From Methanolinea sp. (GTDB lineage Archaea; Halobacteriota; Methanomicrobia; Methanomicrobiales; Methanospirillaceae), in the NCBI GenBank assembly GCA_018262855.1, contig JADFDO010000010.1, positions 1-64,000 of the forward strand: a stretch of DNA of 64,000 bases, given 5' to 3'. The position numbers and the translations under genes are program-made. Below the pieces are notes generated by a model. That model saw only the letters and a list, made by a program, of their open reading frames with translations. It did not search any database and had not been told where the DNA came from. Shown in pieces: positions 50,249 through 60,205 of the stretch (position 1 is the stretch's first letter; every line of letters begins with the position of its first letter).

Positions 50249-51046
50249 ATGAAGCTCTTCTGCGCTCAGGTGGCGAGTGTCTGGGAAGACCCGGAAGCAA
50301 CCCTGGAAAAAGTGGAGCCCTGCATCGCAAAGGCATCACGTGAAGGCGGAGACCTCATCTGCTTTCCTGAACAGTTTGCCACCGGCTGGGATCCTCGATC
50401 AACCCTGCATGTCCAGGGGATCAACGGCCCGATCGTCCAGAGGCTCCAGTCACTCGCAGAAGAATACTCAATCGCGATCCTTGGATCATTCAGGGAGCTC
50501 ACTGCTACTCTCCCCCGGAATTCATGCGTTGTGATAGATGCACATGGATCTGTCTCCTCAACCTATTCCAAGTGCCACCTTTTCTCACCTGCATCTGAAG
50601 ACAGGACGTATCTCAGGGGAGATACTATCTCAACGTTCTCTCTCGGGGGAATCGAATTTGGTCTTGCAATATGCTATGATCTGCGTTTTACCTCCATTTT
50701 CCGGCTTTATGCAGATGCAGGGGTACAGGCAGTGTTAATTCCATCCGCGTGGCCGGAATCCCGGCTCCAGCACTGGGAGCTCTTCATCAGGGCCAGGGCA
50801 GTCGAGTATCAGATCTACATCGCTGGAATCAATCCCACTGGGATGACTCCTGTCGACTCATATGCAGGGGGATCCATGGTTGCAGATCCCACCGGTGGCC
50901 TCCTGTTCCACGCTGGAAGGAGCGAGGAACTCCTCTCCTGCGATCTCGACCGCGAGTATGTGGCGCGGGTGAGGGCGGCATTTCCCGTGATAAGGGACAG
51001 GCGGGACGACCTCTCCTCACCCTCTGAAGAGATCCTTAAGGAGTAG
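50249..51046 (+). CDS. carbon-nitrogen hydrolase (nitrilase superfamily)
   Basis: This is a 265-residue amidase-type hydrolase with the Glu-Lys-Cys triad E41 (CFPEQFATGW), K108 (YSKCHLF) and C142 (LAICYDLRF). The fold is complete. Archaeal members act on omega-amides, N-carbamoyl compounds or unknown amides; the substrate here cannot be named. The ATG at 50249 matches the family start; the frame is open to 50201. It stands between ndk and thrC on the same strand. Confidence 0.88.
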   Translation: MKLFCAQVASVWEDPEATLEKVEPCIAKASREGGDLICFPEQFATGWDPRSTLHVQGINGPIVQRLQSLAEEYSIAILGSFRELTATLPRNSCVVIDAHGSVSSTYSKCHLFSPASEDRTYLRGDTISTFSLGGIEFGLAICYDLRFTSIFRLYADAGVQAVLIPSAWPESRLQHWELFIRARAVEYQIYIAGINPTGMTPVDSYAGGSMVADPTGGLLFHAGRSEELLSCDLDREYVARVRAAFPVIRDRRDDLSSPSEEILKE

Positions 51047-51179
51047 ATCTTCCGAAAATCCTGTCCTTTTGCCGGTGCCCGCACCCTCATCTCTCCCGAT
51101 ACTCTCGCTGAGCCGATCCAGGATAGCATATCCGTTTGGGACATTTCCTTTTTCGCCTCGAAGGACACACCTAGTATCC

Positions 51180-52388
51180 ATGTTCCGTCTCGTGTGCGTA
51201 GAATGCGGGAAAACCTTCCCGCCCGACGAGATTGTATACAACTGTACGAGCTGCGGCCACCTTCTTGCGGTCCAGTATGATCTCGATACTCTCAATGTTG
51301 ACAGGGGTGAATGGAACCGGAGACCACTCTCGGTCTGGCGTTACCGGGAGATCCTCCCGGTCACTATTCCCCCGGTCTCGCTCAAGGAAGGGGGGACCCC
51401 GCTTTACCACCTCTCGCGTATCGGCAAAGAGATCGGCCTTCCTTACCTTTATGCAAAGCACGAGGGGATGAATCCCACTGGGTCATTCAAGGACAGGGGG
51501 ATGACAGTCGGAGTGAGTATGGCACTCCAGCTGAAAAAGTCCTCTGTTGCCTGCGCGAGCACAGGGAATACCTCAGCAAGCCTTGCGGCGTACGCAGCGA
51601 AAGCAGGTATCCCTGCAGTCGTCCTTCTTCCTGCCGGCAAAGTTGCCCTCGGGAAGGTTGCCCAGGCACTCATGCATGGTGCGAAGGTCATCTCGATCCG
51701 GGGTAATTTTGACAGGGCTCTTGAGATGGTGCACGAGCTCTGTCTTTCCCATGGGCTGTACCTTCTCAATTCGGTCAATCCCTTCAGACTGGAAGGACAG
51801 AAGACCATCGGTTTCGAAGCGGTGGATCAGCTTGGAACCGTCCCCGACCGCATGATCCTTCCTGTCGGAAATGCCGGAAACATCTCTGCCGTGTACAAGG
51901 GTTTCACCGAGCTGATATCCCTGGGACTCATGGATAGAATGCCCATGATGACAGGGATACAGGCTGCGGGATCCAGCCCCGTGGTCAGGGCAGTTCACCA
52001 GAACCTCCCTGAGGTCATTCCCGAAGACCACCCCGAGACAGTAGCAACCGCTATACGCATAGGAGCTCCCGTGAATGCCGAGAAAGCCCTGGCTGCGATC
52101 CGAAAAACCGGTGGGACCGCCGAATCGGTAAGCGACGCGGAGATTCTCGCCATGCAGAAGGCCCTCGCACGGATGGAGGGGATTGGTGTCGAACCCGCCT
52201 CAGCAGCCTCCGTGGCAGGTGTCAAGAAACTCGTTGAAATGGGTGTGGTCGACCGCGATGAGAGAATTGTATGCGTGGTGACCGGGCACCTGCTTAAGGA
52301 CCCGGAGACGGTGATACGGCAATGCGAGCCCCCCGTGGAGATAGATGCGGATTTGCCTTCCTTGCTCTCTGCCTTGCAGCTCTCCTGA
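51180..52388 (+). CDS. thrC: threonine synthase
   Basis: This is a 402-residue PLP enzyme that converts O-phosphohomoserine to threonine. An N-terminal zinc ribbon (C6, C9, C22, C25) precedes the catalytic domain, as in many archaeal ThrC. K104 in PTGSFKDRGM binds PLP, and CASTGNTSASLAAYAAKAGI and PVGNAGNISAVYKGF are phosphate/PLP-binding loops. The ATG at 51180 begins directly at the zinc ribbon; the frame upstream to 51069 does not look coding. The last 67 bases overlap the following gene. Confidence 0.93.
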   Translation: MFRLVCVECGKTFPPDEIVYNCTSCGHLLAVQYDLDTLNVDRGEWNRRPLSVWRYREILPVTIPPVSLKEGGTPLYHLSRIGKEIGLPYLYAKHEGMNPTGSFKDRGMTVGVSMALQLKKSSVACASTGNTSASLAAYAAKAGIPAVVLLPAGKVALGKVAQALMHGAKVISIRGNFDRALEMVHELCLSHGLYLLNSVNPFRLEGQKTIGFEAVDQLGTVPDRMILPVGNAGNISAVYKGFTELISLGLMDRMPMMTGIQAAGSSPVVRAVHQNLPEVIPEDHPETVATAIRIGAPVNAEKALAAIRKTGGTAESVSDAEILAMQKALARMEGIGVEPASAASVAGVKKLVEMGVVDRDERIVCVVTGHLLKDPETVIRQCEPPVEIDADLPSLLSALQLS

Positions 52389-52936
52389 TGGTGGTGCCTG
52401 CAACCGCCCTGGAGGCAGAATATGCGATCGCACAAAATGGCACCGTGTACCATGCGGCCATAGATCTTCAGGAGCAGGAACGATATGACTTCTACGAGCC
52501 CGGCTTCCTCGGTGACAGGGTTCCACTCAAAGTCAACGATGTCACCCTCTCCGGTGACTGCAATCCCTGCGAGTTTGCTTGGAGCGGCAACTCCGCGATC
52601 ACCTTTGCGCGGGGAAACTATACTCTCTCTTTCAATGCGCCCCTGCATGAAAATCATTTCATGGTAGTCTTTGATGAGCCCCGGAATGTGACCATATCGC
52701 TCCCACACGGGCTCGATGTGCGAAATCCTGCGCTTGGAATGATAACCCCCGGTGGCCTGGTGCTCCCAGGGAGGGAGAATGGAACCGCGATAACCTGGAA
52801 TCACACAAAGACCGCCGAGATAAGGTTTTACGACGAAGGAAGGGAAAGCCTCCTGTATATCTTCGCCAATTTCTGGATCATAATCGCAGTGGTTCTGCTC
52901 CTTCCATTCCTCCTGACATGGCGAAAGAAAGGGTAG
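52322..52936 (+). CDS. DUF5803-like membrane-anchored extracytoplasmic protein
   Basis: This is a 204-residue protein. The N-terminal signal sequence (about 1-30, ending VVPATALEAEY) leads to an all-beta domain (AEYAIAQNGTVYHAAIDLQE, GNYTLSFNAPLHENHFMVVF), and a C-terminal helix (FANFWIIIAVVLLLPFLLTW) ends in RKKG. This matches archaeal proteins labelled DUF5803, as far as I can recall; the function is unknown. The start overlaps thrC by 67 bases in another frame. Confidence 0.72.
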   Translation: MRAPRGDRCGFAFLALCLAALLMVVPATALEAEYAIAQNGTVYHAAIDLQEQERYDFYEPGFLGDRVPLKVNDVTLSGDCNPCEFAWSGNSAITFARGNYTLSFNAPLHENHFMVVFDEPRNVTISLPHGLDVRNPALGMITPGGLVLPGRENGTAITWNHTKTAEIRFYDEGRESLLYIFANFWIIIAVVLLLPFLLTWRKKG

Positions 52937-53035
52937 GGACCACTTTTCCGCTTTTTATGCGGGCTCACAATCCTTCTTCAGATAATTCATGAAGGATAAC
53001 AGGTCAGGGTCACTTCAGTATTGAAAGAAAAGAAA

Positions 53036-53929
53036 TTATTTTTTCAGTTTGATATCAATCCCGAATTTTTCCGCATTCCAGTCTGCGATCGCCTGGATCT
53101 TGGCGATTTCTGCCTCGTTCCGGGATGGCTTGAAGAGGTGGCGGAACCTGCGCTGCTCCTTGAGGTAGGCTTCAACAGGCTTTCTTACGACTTTTTTCGC
53201 CCGGGTCACCTTGCCATCCTCCATCTCGTAATTGACCCATAATCCCGTCTCGATGGCAAGTTTCCCTATGTTCATGGTCTTCTCTCCCTCAAACCCCCAC
53301 CCGGTACAGCATGGAGCATGCACCTGGATGTAACATGGTCCCTCAGTCTGAAGGCCTTTCTCGACCTTCTTTTTCAGGTCAGGAAGGTAGGCAACAGAGG
53401 CGGTCGCGACATAGGGCGCCCCGTGGGCTGCAAGTATCATCGGAAGATCTTTCTTCGGTCGCCTGTTTCCCATCGAGCATTTGCCAGCCGGGCTCGTGGT
53501 AGTACTTGCGTCGTAGGGGGTAGCGCCGGACCTCTGGATGCCCGTATTCATATATGCCTCATTATCGTAACAGATATACAGGAAGTCATGGCCCCTCTCG
53601 AACGCCCCGGAAATGCAGAGCATTCCGATGTCAAAGGTTGCCCCGTCTCCTCCAATTGCGATGACCTTTTCTTTCCTCCCTTGCTTTTTTAAAGATGCCA
53701 CGATTCCCGATGCCACGGCAGAGTTGTTTTCAAAGAGTGAGTGGATCCACGGTACATTCCATGCTGTCTCCGGATATGGCGTTGAGAAGACCTCCATGCA
53801 TCCCGTTGAAGAGACGACGATGGTATTCTTTCCTGCTGCATCAAGGATAGTCCTTGCGACAAGAGCTGCGGCGCACCCTCCGCAGGCACGGTGACCAACC
53901 TCGAAGAGGTGGCAGGTTTCCCCCGTCAT
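53036..53929 (-). CDS. porB: pyruvate:ferredoxin oxidoreductase, beta subunit
   Basis: This 297-residue TPP-binding subunit has [20 protein letters not shown] and [16 protein letters not shown] for TPP and magnesium, and C16 and C19 ([11 protein letters not shown]) for a 4Fe-4S cluster. The enzyme makes pyruvate from acetyl-CoA and CO2 in methanogens. Its ATG overlaps porA by four bases. It is the last gene of porCDAB. Confidence 0.95.
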   Translation of the reverse strand: MTGETCHLFEVGHRACGGCAAALVARTILDAAGKNTIVVSSTGCMEVFSTPYPETAWNVPWIHSLFENNSAVASGIVASLKKQGRKEKVIAIGGDGATFDIGMLCISGAFERGHDFLYICYDNEAYMNTGIQRSGATPYDASTTTSPAGKCSMGNRRPKKDLPMILAAHGAPYVATASVAYLPDLKKKVEKGLQTEGPCYIQVHAPCCTGWGFEGEKTMNIGKLAIETGLWVNYEMEDGKVTRAKKVVRKPVEAYLKEQRRFRHLFKPSRNEAEIAKIQAIADWNAEKFGIDIKLKK

Positions 53930-55083
53930 TCCAGCACCTCCTGGCGAAGGCCATAGAACAGGTCTCCTTTCCCTTTCTCGGCCAAGTCCACGACACTACG
54001 GATGTCCTTTTTACGAACGTCCCTGCCACCCAGGGCAATGATGTAATCGAAGACGGGAATCATAGAACCATAGAGTGCATCCTTGACCTCCAGGGCCACC
54101 GCCCCCTTTGCGCCTAGTGATATATTCTTATCGAGGACTGCCACCCTGCTCACACCCAAAAGGGCTTTTCTGACCTCCTTTTCCGGGAAGGGGCGGAAGG
54201 TCCGGAGTTTCAGCAAACCCACCTTCTTTCCGTCCTTTCGCATCTCATCAATAGCATCCTTCACGGTCCCGCAGATCGATCCCATCGCAACAAGTGCACA
54301 GTCGGCATCGTCCATGCGGTAAGCCTCCACCATTTCGCTGTAATCCCTCCCGAACATCTCTCCGAACTCCTTGCCTGCCAATGAGATTTTCTTCGTGGCA
54401 TCCTTCAGCGCCTTGTCGATCTGGTAACGGAATTCCGTGTAGTAATCAGGTGAAGCAAAAAGACCGAAGGACATGGGATCCTCACTGTCAAGGCGCTGAA
54501 CCGGGGAGTATGGGGGAAGGAAGCTATCGACCTGATCCTGGTTGAGCATGTCGACTGGTTCGTACGTATGGGAGAGGATGAAGCCATCGAAGCAGACGAA
54601 CGCTGGGAGTAGTATGTTCCTGTCTTCAGCCACCTTGTATGCCAGGTAGTGGAGATCAGTGGCTTCCTGGTTGTCCTCGGCGTAGAATTGCAGCCATCCT
54701 GAATCCCGAAGTGAAATCGAGTCCTGCTGGTCGTTCCAGATCGAGAGCGGTGCTCCGAGTGCCCTGTTGACGATAGACATCACAACTGGAATACGCATTC
54801 CAGCACAGTTGAAGCAGACCTCGAACATCAGGGCAAGACCCTGTGAAGTTGTGGCAGAATACACCCTTGATCCTGCTGCACTTGCACCGAGGCATGCAGA
54901 AAGGGCAGAAAACTCACTCTCCACGGTGATATACTCTGCATCAAGGTGACAGTTTGCCACCATGTCTGCCAGGGCCTCCACGATATGCGTCTGGGGGGTG
55001 ATGGGATATGCAGCGATAACCTGGGGGCGGCAGTACTTGACCGCATGGGCAACCGCGTGAGACCCTTCCATGAATTCCATCAT
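53926..55083 (-). CDS. porA: pyruvate:ferredoxin oxidoreductase, alpha subunit
   Basis: This is a 385-residue subunit with the usual [20 protein letters not shown] start, [40 protein letters not shown], and a C-terminal [20 protein letters not shown]. It starts one base before the porD stop region and overlaps porB by four bases. The order porC-porD-porA-porB is standard for archaeal four-subunit enzymes. Confidence 0.95.
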   Translation of the reverse strand: MMEFMEGSHAVAHAVKYCRPQVIAAYPITPQTHIVEALADMVANCHLDAEYITVESEFSALSACLGASAAGSRVYSATTSQGLALMFEVCFNCAGMRIPVVMSIVNRALGAPLSIWNDQQDSISLRDSGWLQFYAEDNQEATDLHYLAYKVAEDRNILLPAFVCFDGFILSHTYEPVDMLNQDQVDSFLPPYSPVQRLDSEDPMSFGLFASPDYYTEFRYQIDKALKDATKKISLAGKEFGEMFGRDYSEMVEAYRMDDADCALVAMGSICGTVKDAIDEMRKDGKKVGLLKLRTFRPFPEKEVRKALLGVSRVAVLDKNISLGAKGAVALEVKDALYGSMIPVFDYIIALGGRDVRKKDIRSVVDLAEKGKGDLFYGLRQEVLE

Positions 55084-55084
55084 C

Positions 55085-55345
55085 TTATTTTTCCTCCTTT
55101 TTCATCTCTATAGCCTGGCTCGGGCATTCCTCAACACAGAGACCGCAACCCTTGCAGTAATCATAATCGGGGACAGGGAAACCCAGATCATCTTCACCAA
55201 TGCAGCCTTCGGGACATACCTGGGTACACATTCCACACTTCGTGCATTTTTCATGCATGAATTCCGGGCGGAAGGTTCTCCAGGAGCCCGTACGGTTTTC
55301 TTTTGCCTTTCCCGGCTTTGCCGAGCATCCAAGACCCAGCGCCAT
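55085..55345 (-). CDS. porD: pyruvate:ferredoxin oxidoreductase, delta (ferredoxin-like) subunit
   Basis: This 86-residue protein has two 4Fe-4S motifs, CTKCGMCTQVCPEGC and CKGCGLCVEECPSQA. It carries electrons from the TPP site to ferredoxin. It lies between porC (three bases upstream) and porA (one base downstream). Confidence 0.95.
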   Translation of the reverse strand: MALGLGCSAKPGKAKENRTGSWRTFRPEFMHEKCTKCGMCTQVCPEGCIGEDDLGFPVPDYDYCKGCGLCVEECPSQAIEMKKEEK

Positions 55346-55348
55346 GGT

Positions 55349-55900
55349 TCAGGACACCCCCTTGACATGCTCATACGCCTCACGGGCTGCTGCCACGTTC
55401 TTGTCAGCAAGCTCCCCGGAAAACCGCTGCCTGATAGCCCCCTCGAGAGCTTGCAGTCCAATTTCTCTGCTGGCTGCGGCAAAAGCTCCCATGAGAGTGG
55501 TATTGGTAATGGGTAGGCCGAGGTGTTTCAGGGCTATTGAAGTGGCATCAATAGTAATCACCTTGACTCCCGGGGGAATTGGGTACGAAATCGCCTTTTC
55601 GGTGTTGACGATCACGATACCCCCCTGCTTCAGACCCTGGAACACATTCACATCACGGATAAGGCTGCTGTCCTGCACAATGATGTAATCTGGCTCATAC
55701 ACCTGACTCCGAAGCCTCACTTTCTGGTTGTCAAAGCGGACGAACGCCTGGACAGGGGCCCCCCGGCGTTCCACTCCAAATGCCGGGAACGCCTGGGCAA
55801 AGACCCCGCCCGCGAAGGCCGCCACGGCAATCAATTCTGCGGCAGTCACCGAACCCTGTCCACCGCGGCCATGAATACGCAGCTCGCGCAATGAAATCAC
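55349..55900 (-). CDS. porC: pyruvate:ferredoxin oxidoreductase, gamma subunit
   Basis: This 183-residue subunit has the family's start LRIHGRGGQGSVTAAELIAV followed by FPAFGVERRGAPVQAFVRFD. It binds CoA in the complex. It is the first gene of porCDAB; the AT-rich stretch 55901-55940 (ttacatgattaatcatact) should contain the promoter. Confidence 0.95.
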   Translation of the reverse strand: MISLRELRIHGRGGQGSVTAAELIAVAAFAGGVFAQAFPAFGVERRGAPVQAFVRFDNQKVRLRSQVYEPDYIIVQDSSLIRDVNVFQGLKQGGIVIVNTEKAISYPIPPGVKVITIDATSIALKHLGLPITNTTLMGAFAAASREIGLQALEGAIRQRFSGELADKNVAAAREAYEHVKGVS

Positions 55901-56022
55901 TCTATAATTTTACATGATTAATCATACTAAAATGTTGAGATTTAAGGCTGGCCAGGAGAGCTGTACCAGATCAGGACAGTCGAAAAGATGCGTTCGAACG
56001 CACACTCTGGTATTTCGGATAC

Positions 56023-56898
56023 TTACCAGCGCACATCCAGCCCGAGGATATTCCTGGTCCCAGAGAAGACGCGGCTGGCAATCAGGGATAGTCCATCAGA
56101 CGCACACCATTCATCATAGACCCCAACTTTTCTCCCGAGAAGATTTTCGACCTCACTGGCAATAACCGGTGCCATGGTACCTGCAAGCGCGACCTTCGCC
56201 ACTGGATTGAGGAGAAGGAGTGCCGCACATTCCATTGCCGAGAAGAGTGCCAGTGCAGGAATCCTGACATCCGGGGGAAGTGTGTGGTTGACCCCGGCAT
56301 GGAGGAAGGCATCATTTGCTGACAGTACCTTCCTATCAATATTCCGAATGGCATCGACATCAAGCGCCCCATGTTCTGTCCCAGGTGCGAAGATGCATGC
56401 ATCCAGGGCTCCTACAAGGAGACCATCCTTGACAAGAAGGCTCACCGTATTTGAACTCACATCTGAGATCACAACATCACCACCAAGATCCTCTGTCACC
56501 CGGTACGCGATCCCTACCTTTTCAGGGCTTGTCTGGTGGGAATACGCTTTTAAACGGGGATCCGTGGGAGAGCCCCTGTGAATACCTGGGATTACCACCG
56601 CAGGAATACCACTCCCGGCAATCTCGTCAAATACGCGGGTACCCCCTCCAGTGTGTTTGCCCGCACCCTCCCTGCTGATCAGCCCACGGTTCACAAGGGC
56701 ATGTATAGGGGTGATCGCAGAGAAATTGTCACCCATCGAATAGGTGAGCGCAATCCCCTCGATGGATTCCAGTGGCCCGAGGCAGGACATATCAGAAGGA
56801 GAGAAGGAGACAGCCTTCTCCCTCATGATCTTGAAACGGCGGCCATTCCCTGAAGAGAACCGGAGGGCAGAAGTCCCGTGGTCGATCCCTATGAACAT
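56023..56898 (-). CDS. methanogenesis marker protein 12
   Basis: This is a 291-residue protein of the acetate/butyrate-kinase-like ASKHA fold. FIGIDHGTSALRF is the phosphate-1 loop. HALVNRGLISREGAGKHTGG and FAPGTEHGALDVDAIRNIDR match TIGR03281/methanogenesis marker 12. It is found in nearly all methanogens, and its substrate is not established. The gene lies upstream of porC on the same strand, with 122 bases between, and is probably separate. Confidence 0.9.
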   Translation of the reverse strand: MFIGIDHGTSALRFSSGNGRRFKIMREKAVSFSPSDMSCLGPLESIEGIALTYSMGDNFSAITPIHALVNRGLISREGAGKHTGGGTRVFDEIAGSGIPAVVIPGIHRGSPTDPRLKAYSHQTSPEKVGIAYRVTEDLGGDVVISDVSSNTVSLLVKDGLLVGALDACIFAPGTEHGALDVDAIRNIDRKVLSANDAFLHAGVNHTLPPDVRIPALALFSAMECAALLLLNPVAKVALAGTMAPVIASEVENLLGRKVGVYDEWCASDGLSLIASRVFSGTRNILGLDVRW

Positions 56899-57092
56899 AC
56901 CAATACTCCGTTTGCACCCGGTCGAATTTATCGTTGTGATCGGACACTGATCGCGACAGGGATAATCCCCGGATAGCCAGGGTCGGAATCGCGGTGGATG
57001 TCAACCCCCCTCTTCAACGCCCTGTATCCGCACTTCTGGAACTGGGAAATGAGCACACGCTCTCGAAATCAACAGATGATGACAGCCCACCA
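56899..57092. other. intergenic part upstream of the small acidic frame
   Basis: This stretch should hold the promoter of marker protein 12 on the minus strand and of the epimerase operon on the plus strand. No clear TATA box, hairpin or repeat stands out. Confidence 0.4.
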
Positions 57093-57242
57093 ATGGATCC
57101 CGATTCAGATGAACCGGAATACGAGGAATATTTGTCCCAAAACCCCCGCATTAGTCCTCTTTCAGGGGATAAGATCATGAAGCACCAGATCGCTGCGAGA
57201 AACCACACTTTTAGTATGAAGAGGAGAGAGCTTAACTACTGA
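57093..57242 (+). CDS. possible 49-residue acidic/basic peptide
   Basis: The frame starts MDPDSDEPEYEEYLSQNPRI with an acidic first half and ends with basic FSMKRRELNY. It stops 19 bases before the epimerase TTG and may be in the same operon. The frame is open upstream to a GTG at 56994. No homology or clear ribosome site is recognised, so it may be chance. Confidence 0.3.
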   Translation: MDPDSDEPEYEEYLSQNPRISPLSGDKIMKHQIAARNHTFSMKRRELNY

Positions 57243-57261
57243 AAATGGAGGGGAAAATTTC

Positions 57262-58191
57262 TTGAAATCGGTCGTCACCGGTGGGGCTGGATTTATTGGT
57301 TCACACCTTGTTGATGCCCTGGTTGCCAGGGGAGATGCTGTCACTGTCATTGACAACCTCTCCACCGGGGATCTAAAGCACATCAGCGATCATATCCAGT
57401 CCGGGTCTGTCGAGTTTATCCGTGCGGATCTCCTGGGAGTTGGCTGGCAGGACACATTCATGGGAAAGGATCGCGTCTATCACCTCGCTGCAGATCCTGA
57501 TGTCCGGGCAAGTTCCGGAAGACCTGCAGGGGTATTTGAACAGAATGTAGGCGCGACGCTTCGCGTCCTTGGGGCCATGAGGGATGCCGGGTGTGATGAG
57601 ATCGTATTTACATCCACTTCGACCATATACGGCGAGGCCGAGATCATACCGACTCCGGAGAACTACCACAGGATGGAGCCCATCTCCATTTATGGCGGGA
57701 CAAAACTGGCCTGCGAGGCGATGATCTCCAGCTTTGCCCATTCTTACGGTTGGAGATCCTGGATCTTCCGGTTCGCGAACATCATCGGGGAGCGCAGCAA
57801 CCATGGAGTGATATGGGATTTTATTCACAAACTCAGGGACGATCCCAGCATTCTCGAGATTCTGGGTGATGGCAGGCAAAGCAAGTCTTATCTCGAAGTA
57901 AGCGCATGTGTCCACGCGATGCTGTATGCCGCAGATCACTCAAAAAATACAGTGAATACCTTCAATATAGGCTCAGAAGACTGGATTGACGTCCGCACGA
58001 TCGCTGACCTTGTTGTGGAGGGAATGGGCCTTTCCGGGGTTACTTACCGTTTTACAGGGGGAGAGCGGGGATGGGTCGGGGACGTGCCGCGAATGCAGCT
58101 CTCTGTCGAGAAACTGCGTTCGCTCGGCTGGAGTCCGGGTGTCAATTCGAGAGAGAGCGTGAGAAAAGCCGTTAAAGCCATGCTGAAATGA
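57262..58191 (+). CDS. NAD-dependent epimerase/dehydratase, third paralogue
   Basis: This 309-residue extended SDR has TGGAGFIGSH (6-15), with Y144 and K148 in SIYGGTK. Compared with the other two it has HLAADPDVRASSGRPAGVFE and TSTSTIYGEAEIIP, and lacks the WbpP-like GPRQDP motif, so it belongs to another subgroup, perhaps UDP-glucose 4-epimerase or a dTDP-sugar enzyme. The start is TTG, eight bases after GGAGGGG. The apgM gene follows after 26 bases. Confidence 0.85.
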   Translation: MKSVVTGGAGFIGSHLVDALVARGDAVTVIDNLSTGDLKHISDHIQSGSVEFIRADLLGVGWQDTFMGKDRVYHLAADPDVRASSGRPAGVFEQNVGATLRVLGAMRDAGCDEIVFTSTSTIYGEAEIIPTPENYHRMEPISIYGGTKLACEAMISSFAHSYGWRSWIFRFANIIGERSNHGVIWDFIHKLRDDPSILEILGDGRQSKSYLEVSACVHAMLYAADHSKNTVNTFNIGSEDWIDVRTIADLVVEGMGLSGVTYRFTGGERGWVGDVPRMQLSVEKLRSLGWSPGVNSRESVRKAVKAMLK

Positions 58192-58217
58192 GAGACGCGG
58201 ATGAGGGTACCTGATTC

Positions 58218-59378
58218 ATGAAATACGTACTGATACTTGGAGACGGGATGGCAGACGAGCCTGTTGCTGCGCTCGGAGGCAGGACTCCCCTGGAAGCAGC
58301 ATATACTCCGAACATGGACCAGATCGCGAGAGACGGGTGCTGCGGGATGTTAAAGACAATCCCCGAAGGGTGCGAAGCGGGGTCCGATATTGCGAACCTC
58401 TCTATCCTTGGATACGACCCCAGGCGGTATTATACAGGGAGAGGCCCCCTGGAAGCAGCCAGCATGGGAATCCATCTCGAAAAATCGGACATGGCATACC
58501 GGTGCAATCTTTCCACAGTCACTGAAGGAGTCATGAATGACTTTTCTGCCGGCCACATCTCGAGTGGAGAGGGGGAAGCACTAATGATTGCCCTGGACAG
58601 GGAGATCTCCCCGGCCAGTGCATTTCCCGGGGTGAGTTACAGGAACCTCCTCGTGCTCCACGATGCAGGGGGTGCTGTCACTGTTCCACCGCATGATATC
58701 GTTGGACAGGATATTACTCCCCATCTCCCAACAGGGGCTGATGCCCCCCTCCTTATCCGGTGCATGGAGATCTCACGGGAAGTTTTTGCAGACCACCCGG
58801 TAAACCGGGACCGGATCTCGCGGGGTCTCGCACCGGCTTCCCAGATATGGCCGTGGAGTGGAGGAAAATCACCTGCCCTGCCCCTTTTTGGGGATAAATA
58901 CGGGAAAAAGGGGGGCATCATTTCAGCCGTTGACCTCCTGAAGGGGATAGGGAGGTGTGCGGGAATGGAGATAATCGACGTTCCAGGTGCTACTGGTTAC
59001 CTCGATACAGACTATCAGGCAAAAGCCCGGTATGCGCTTCTGGCATTGAAGCACCTTGACTTTGTATACATCCATGTGGAAGCGCCCGACGAGGCCGGGC
59101 ATCTTGGCAGCGTGAGAGAGAAGGTGAATTCCATCGAGCGGCTTGATGAGATGATAGGGACGATCATGGATGATTTCTCCGGTGTGATCTGCGTCCTTCC
59201 GGATCACCCGACCCCGATCGCAGTCCGGACCCACACACGCGATCCTGTTCCTTTCGCCATCCTCGGCCGTCACCGGGATTCATGCACCTCATACTCTGAG
59301 AGGGAAGCAGTCAGGGGAAAATACGGCATTCTGGAGGGTTTTGAGTTCCTGCCTCGCCTTTTCCGGGATAATCCCTGA
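58218..59378 (+). CDS. apgM: cofactor-independent phosphoglycerate mutase, archaeal type
   Basis: This is a 386-residue alkaline-phosphatase-fold enzyme. YVLILGDGMADEPVAALGGR holds the first metal ligand. SDIANLSILGYDPRRYYTGR has the catalytic Ser of the ApgM family, and FVYIHVEAPDEAGHLGSVRE and CVLPDHPTPIAVRTHTRDPV bind metals. It interconverts 2- and 3-phosphoglycerate in gluconeogenesis or glycolysis. The ATG follows the epimerase gene with a short gap, suggesting one transcript. Confidence 0.93.
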   Translation: MKYVLILGDGMADEPVAALGGRTPLEAAYTPNMDQIARDGCCGMLKTIPEGCEAGSDIANLSILGYDPRRYYTGRGPLEAASMGIHLEKSDMAYRCNLSTVTEGVMNDFSAGHISSGEGEALMIALDREISPASAFPGVSYRNLLVLHDAGGAVTVPPHDIVGQDITPHLPTGADAPLLIRCMEISREVFADHPVNRDRISRGLAPASQIWPWSGGKSPALPLFGDKYGKKGGIISAVDLLKGIGRCAGMEIIDVPGATGYLDTDYQAKARYALLALKHLDFVYIHVEAPDEAGHLGSVREKVNSIERLDEMIGTIMDDFSGVICVLPDHPTPIAVRTHTRDPVPFAILGRHRDSCTSYSEREAVRGKYGILEGFEFLPRLFRDNP

Positions 59379-59639
59379 ATGCGGGGAAGCATTCCCGAAA
59401 TTTCAATCTGGCATGGGGGGGTTTCTGACCCTCCGTTGTATCACCTTCCTTTTCGAGAGTCCTCGACTGTTCTTACGCTGGCTCCTGATCAAGGTGTATT
59501 GGATATAGTCTCCGGACAACATACAGATTCAACACATAGCATTGAAAAAAGCTCCAGGTATAGATCCGGCACAGGCTTCGGTATGCTTACCCGCATTCCG
59601 GAAACACTTTCATTAGAGACACCTACCGAATATGATAGT

Positions 59640-60158
59640 ATGAGCGGGCCAAAAACCCTCACCATCGGAATCACAGTCAATCTGGAGCACTACGAGAATC
59701 TCCGCCTGGAGGTGAGCGGGGAAGTGAAGTCGTATGAGGATGCTCTTGATCTGGCCCGCTTCTTGCATGAAGTTCTCGGAACCTACGGAGCTGGTGATCC
59801 GGGAACCCGGGACCGGATAGGGAACTTCCAGAAAAGGGTTTTCCCCCCCATATCATCACCCCCAGGAGTGCCCAAGGTAGTCGAATGCAGTGCGGGTATC
59901 TGTCCTATTCCAGAAAGTGAAGAACCAGAGCCTGCCGCCAGTGCCAGTCCGGACATCCCAGAGGCCACCGCAGCAACCGCTGGACCGTTCATGACGACCT
60001 CTCCACCAGTTCACACTTCATCCGCACCCATCGTGAATGAGGGAGAAGCCGTGATCACCTGCGAAGAATGTGGCGCTGTCGTGAACCCTTCAGAACAGAA
60101 GATGAGCATGCTCTTCACAAGCAGGACCCTGTGCCGGAAATGCTTGAAGAAGGTGTAA
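59640..60158 (+). CDS. unknown protein with C-terminal zinc ribbon
   Basis: This is a 172-residue protein. The N-terminal half looks like a folded domain (KTLTIGITVNLEHYENLRLE, SYEDALDLARFLHEVLGTYG). A long Pro/Ser/Ala-rich linker (about 78-130) joins it to a small CxxC...CxxC zinc ribbon (TCEECGAVV and LCRKCLKKV). I do not recognise the family. The frame is open back to 59379, directly after apgM, but that part has a non-coding look. It lies 47 bases before the Orc1/Cdc6 gene. Confidence 0.6.
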   Translation: MSGPKTLTIGITVNLEHYENLRLEVSGEVKSYEDALDLARFLHEVLGTYGAGDPGTRDRIGNFQKRVFPPISSPPGVPKVVECSAGICPIPESEEPEPAASASPDIPEATAATAGPFMTTSPPVHTSSAPIVNEGEAVITCEECGAVVNPSEQKMSMLFTSRTLCRKCLKKV

Positions 60159-60205
60159 AATCCCGTGAGCAGTATGGCAGAGATGGTACCAGGAGGCGAG
60201 TAAAA

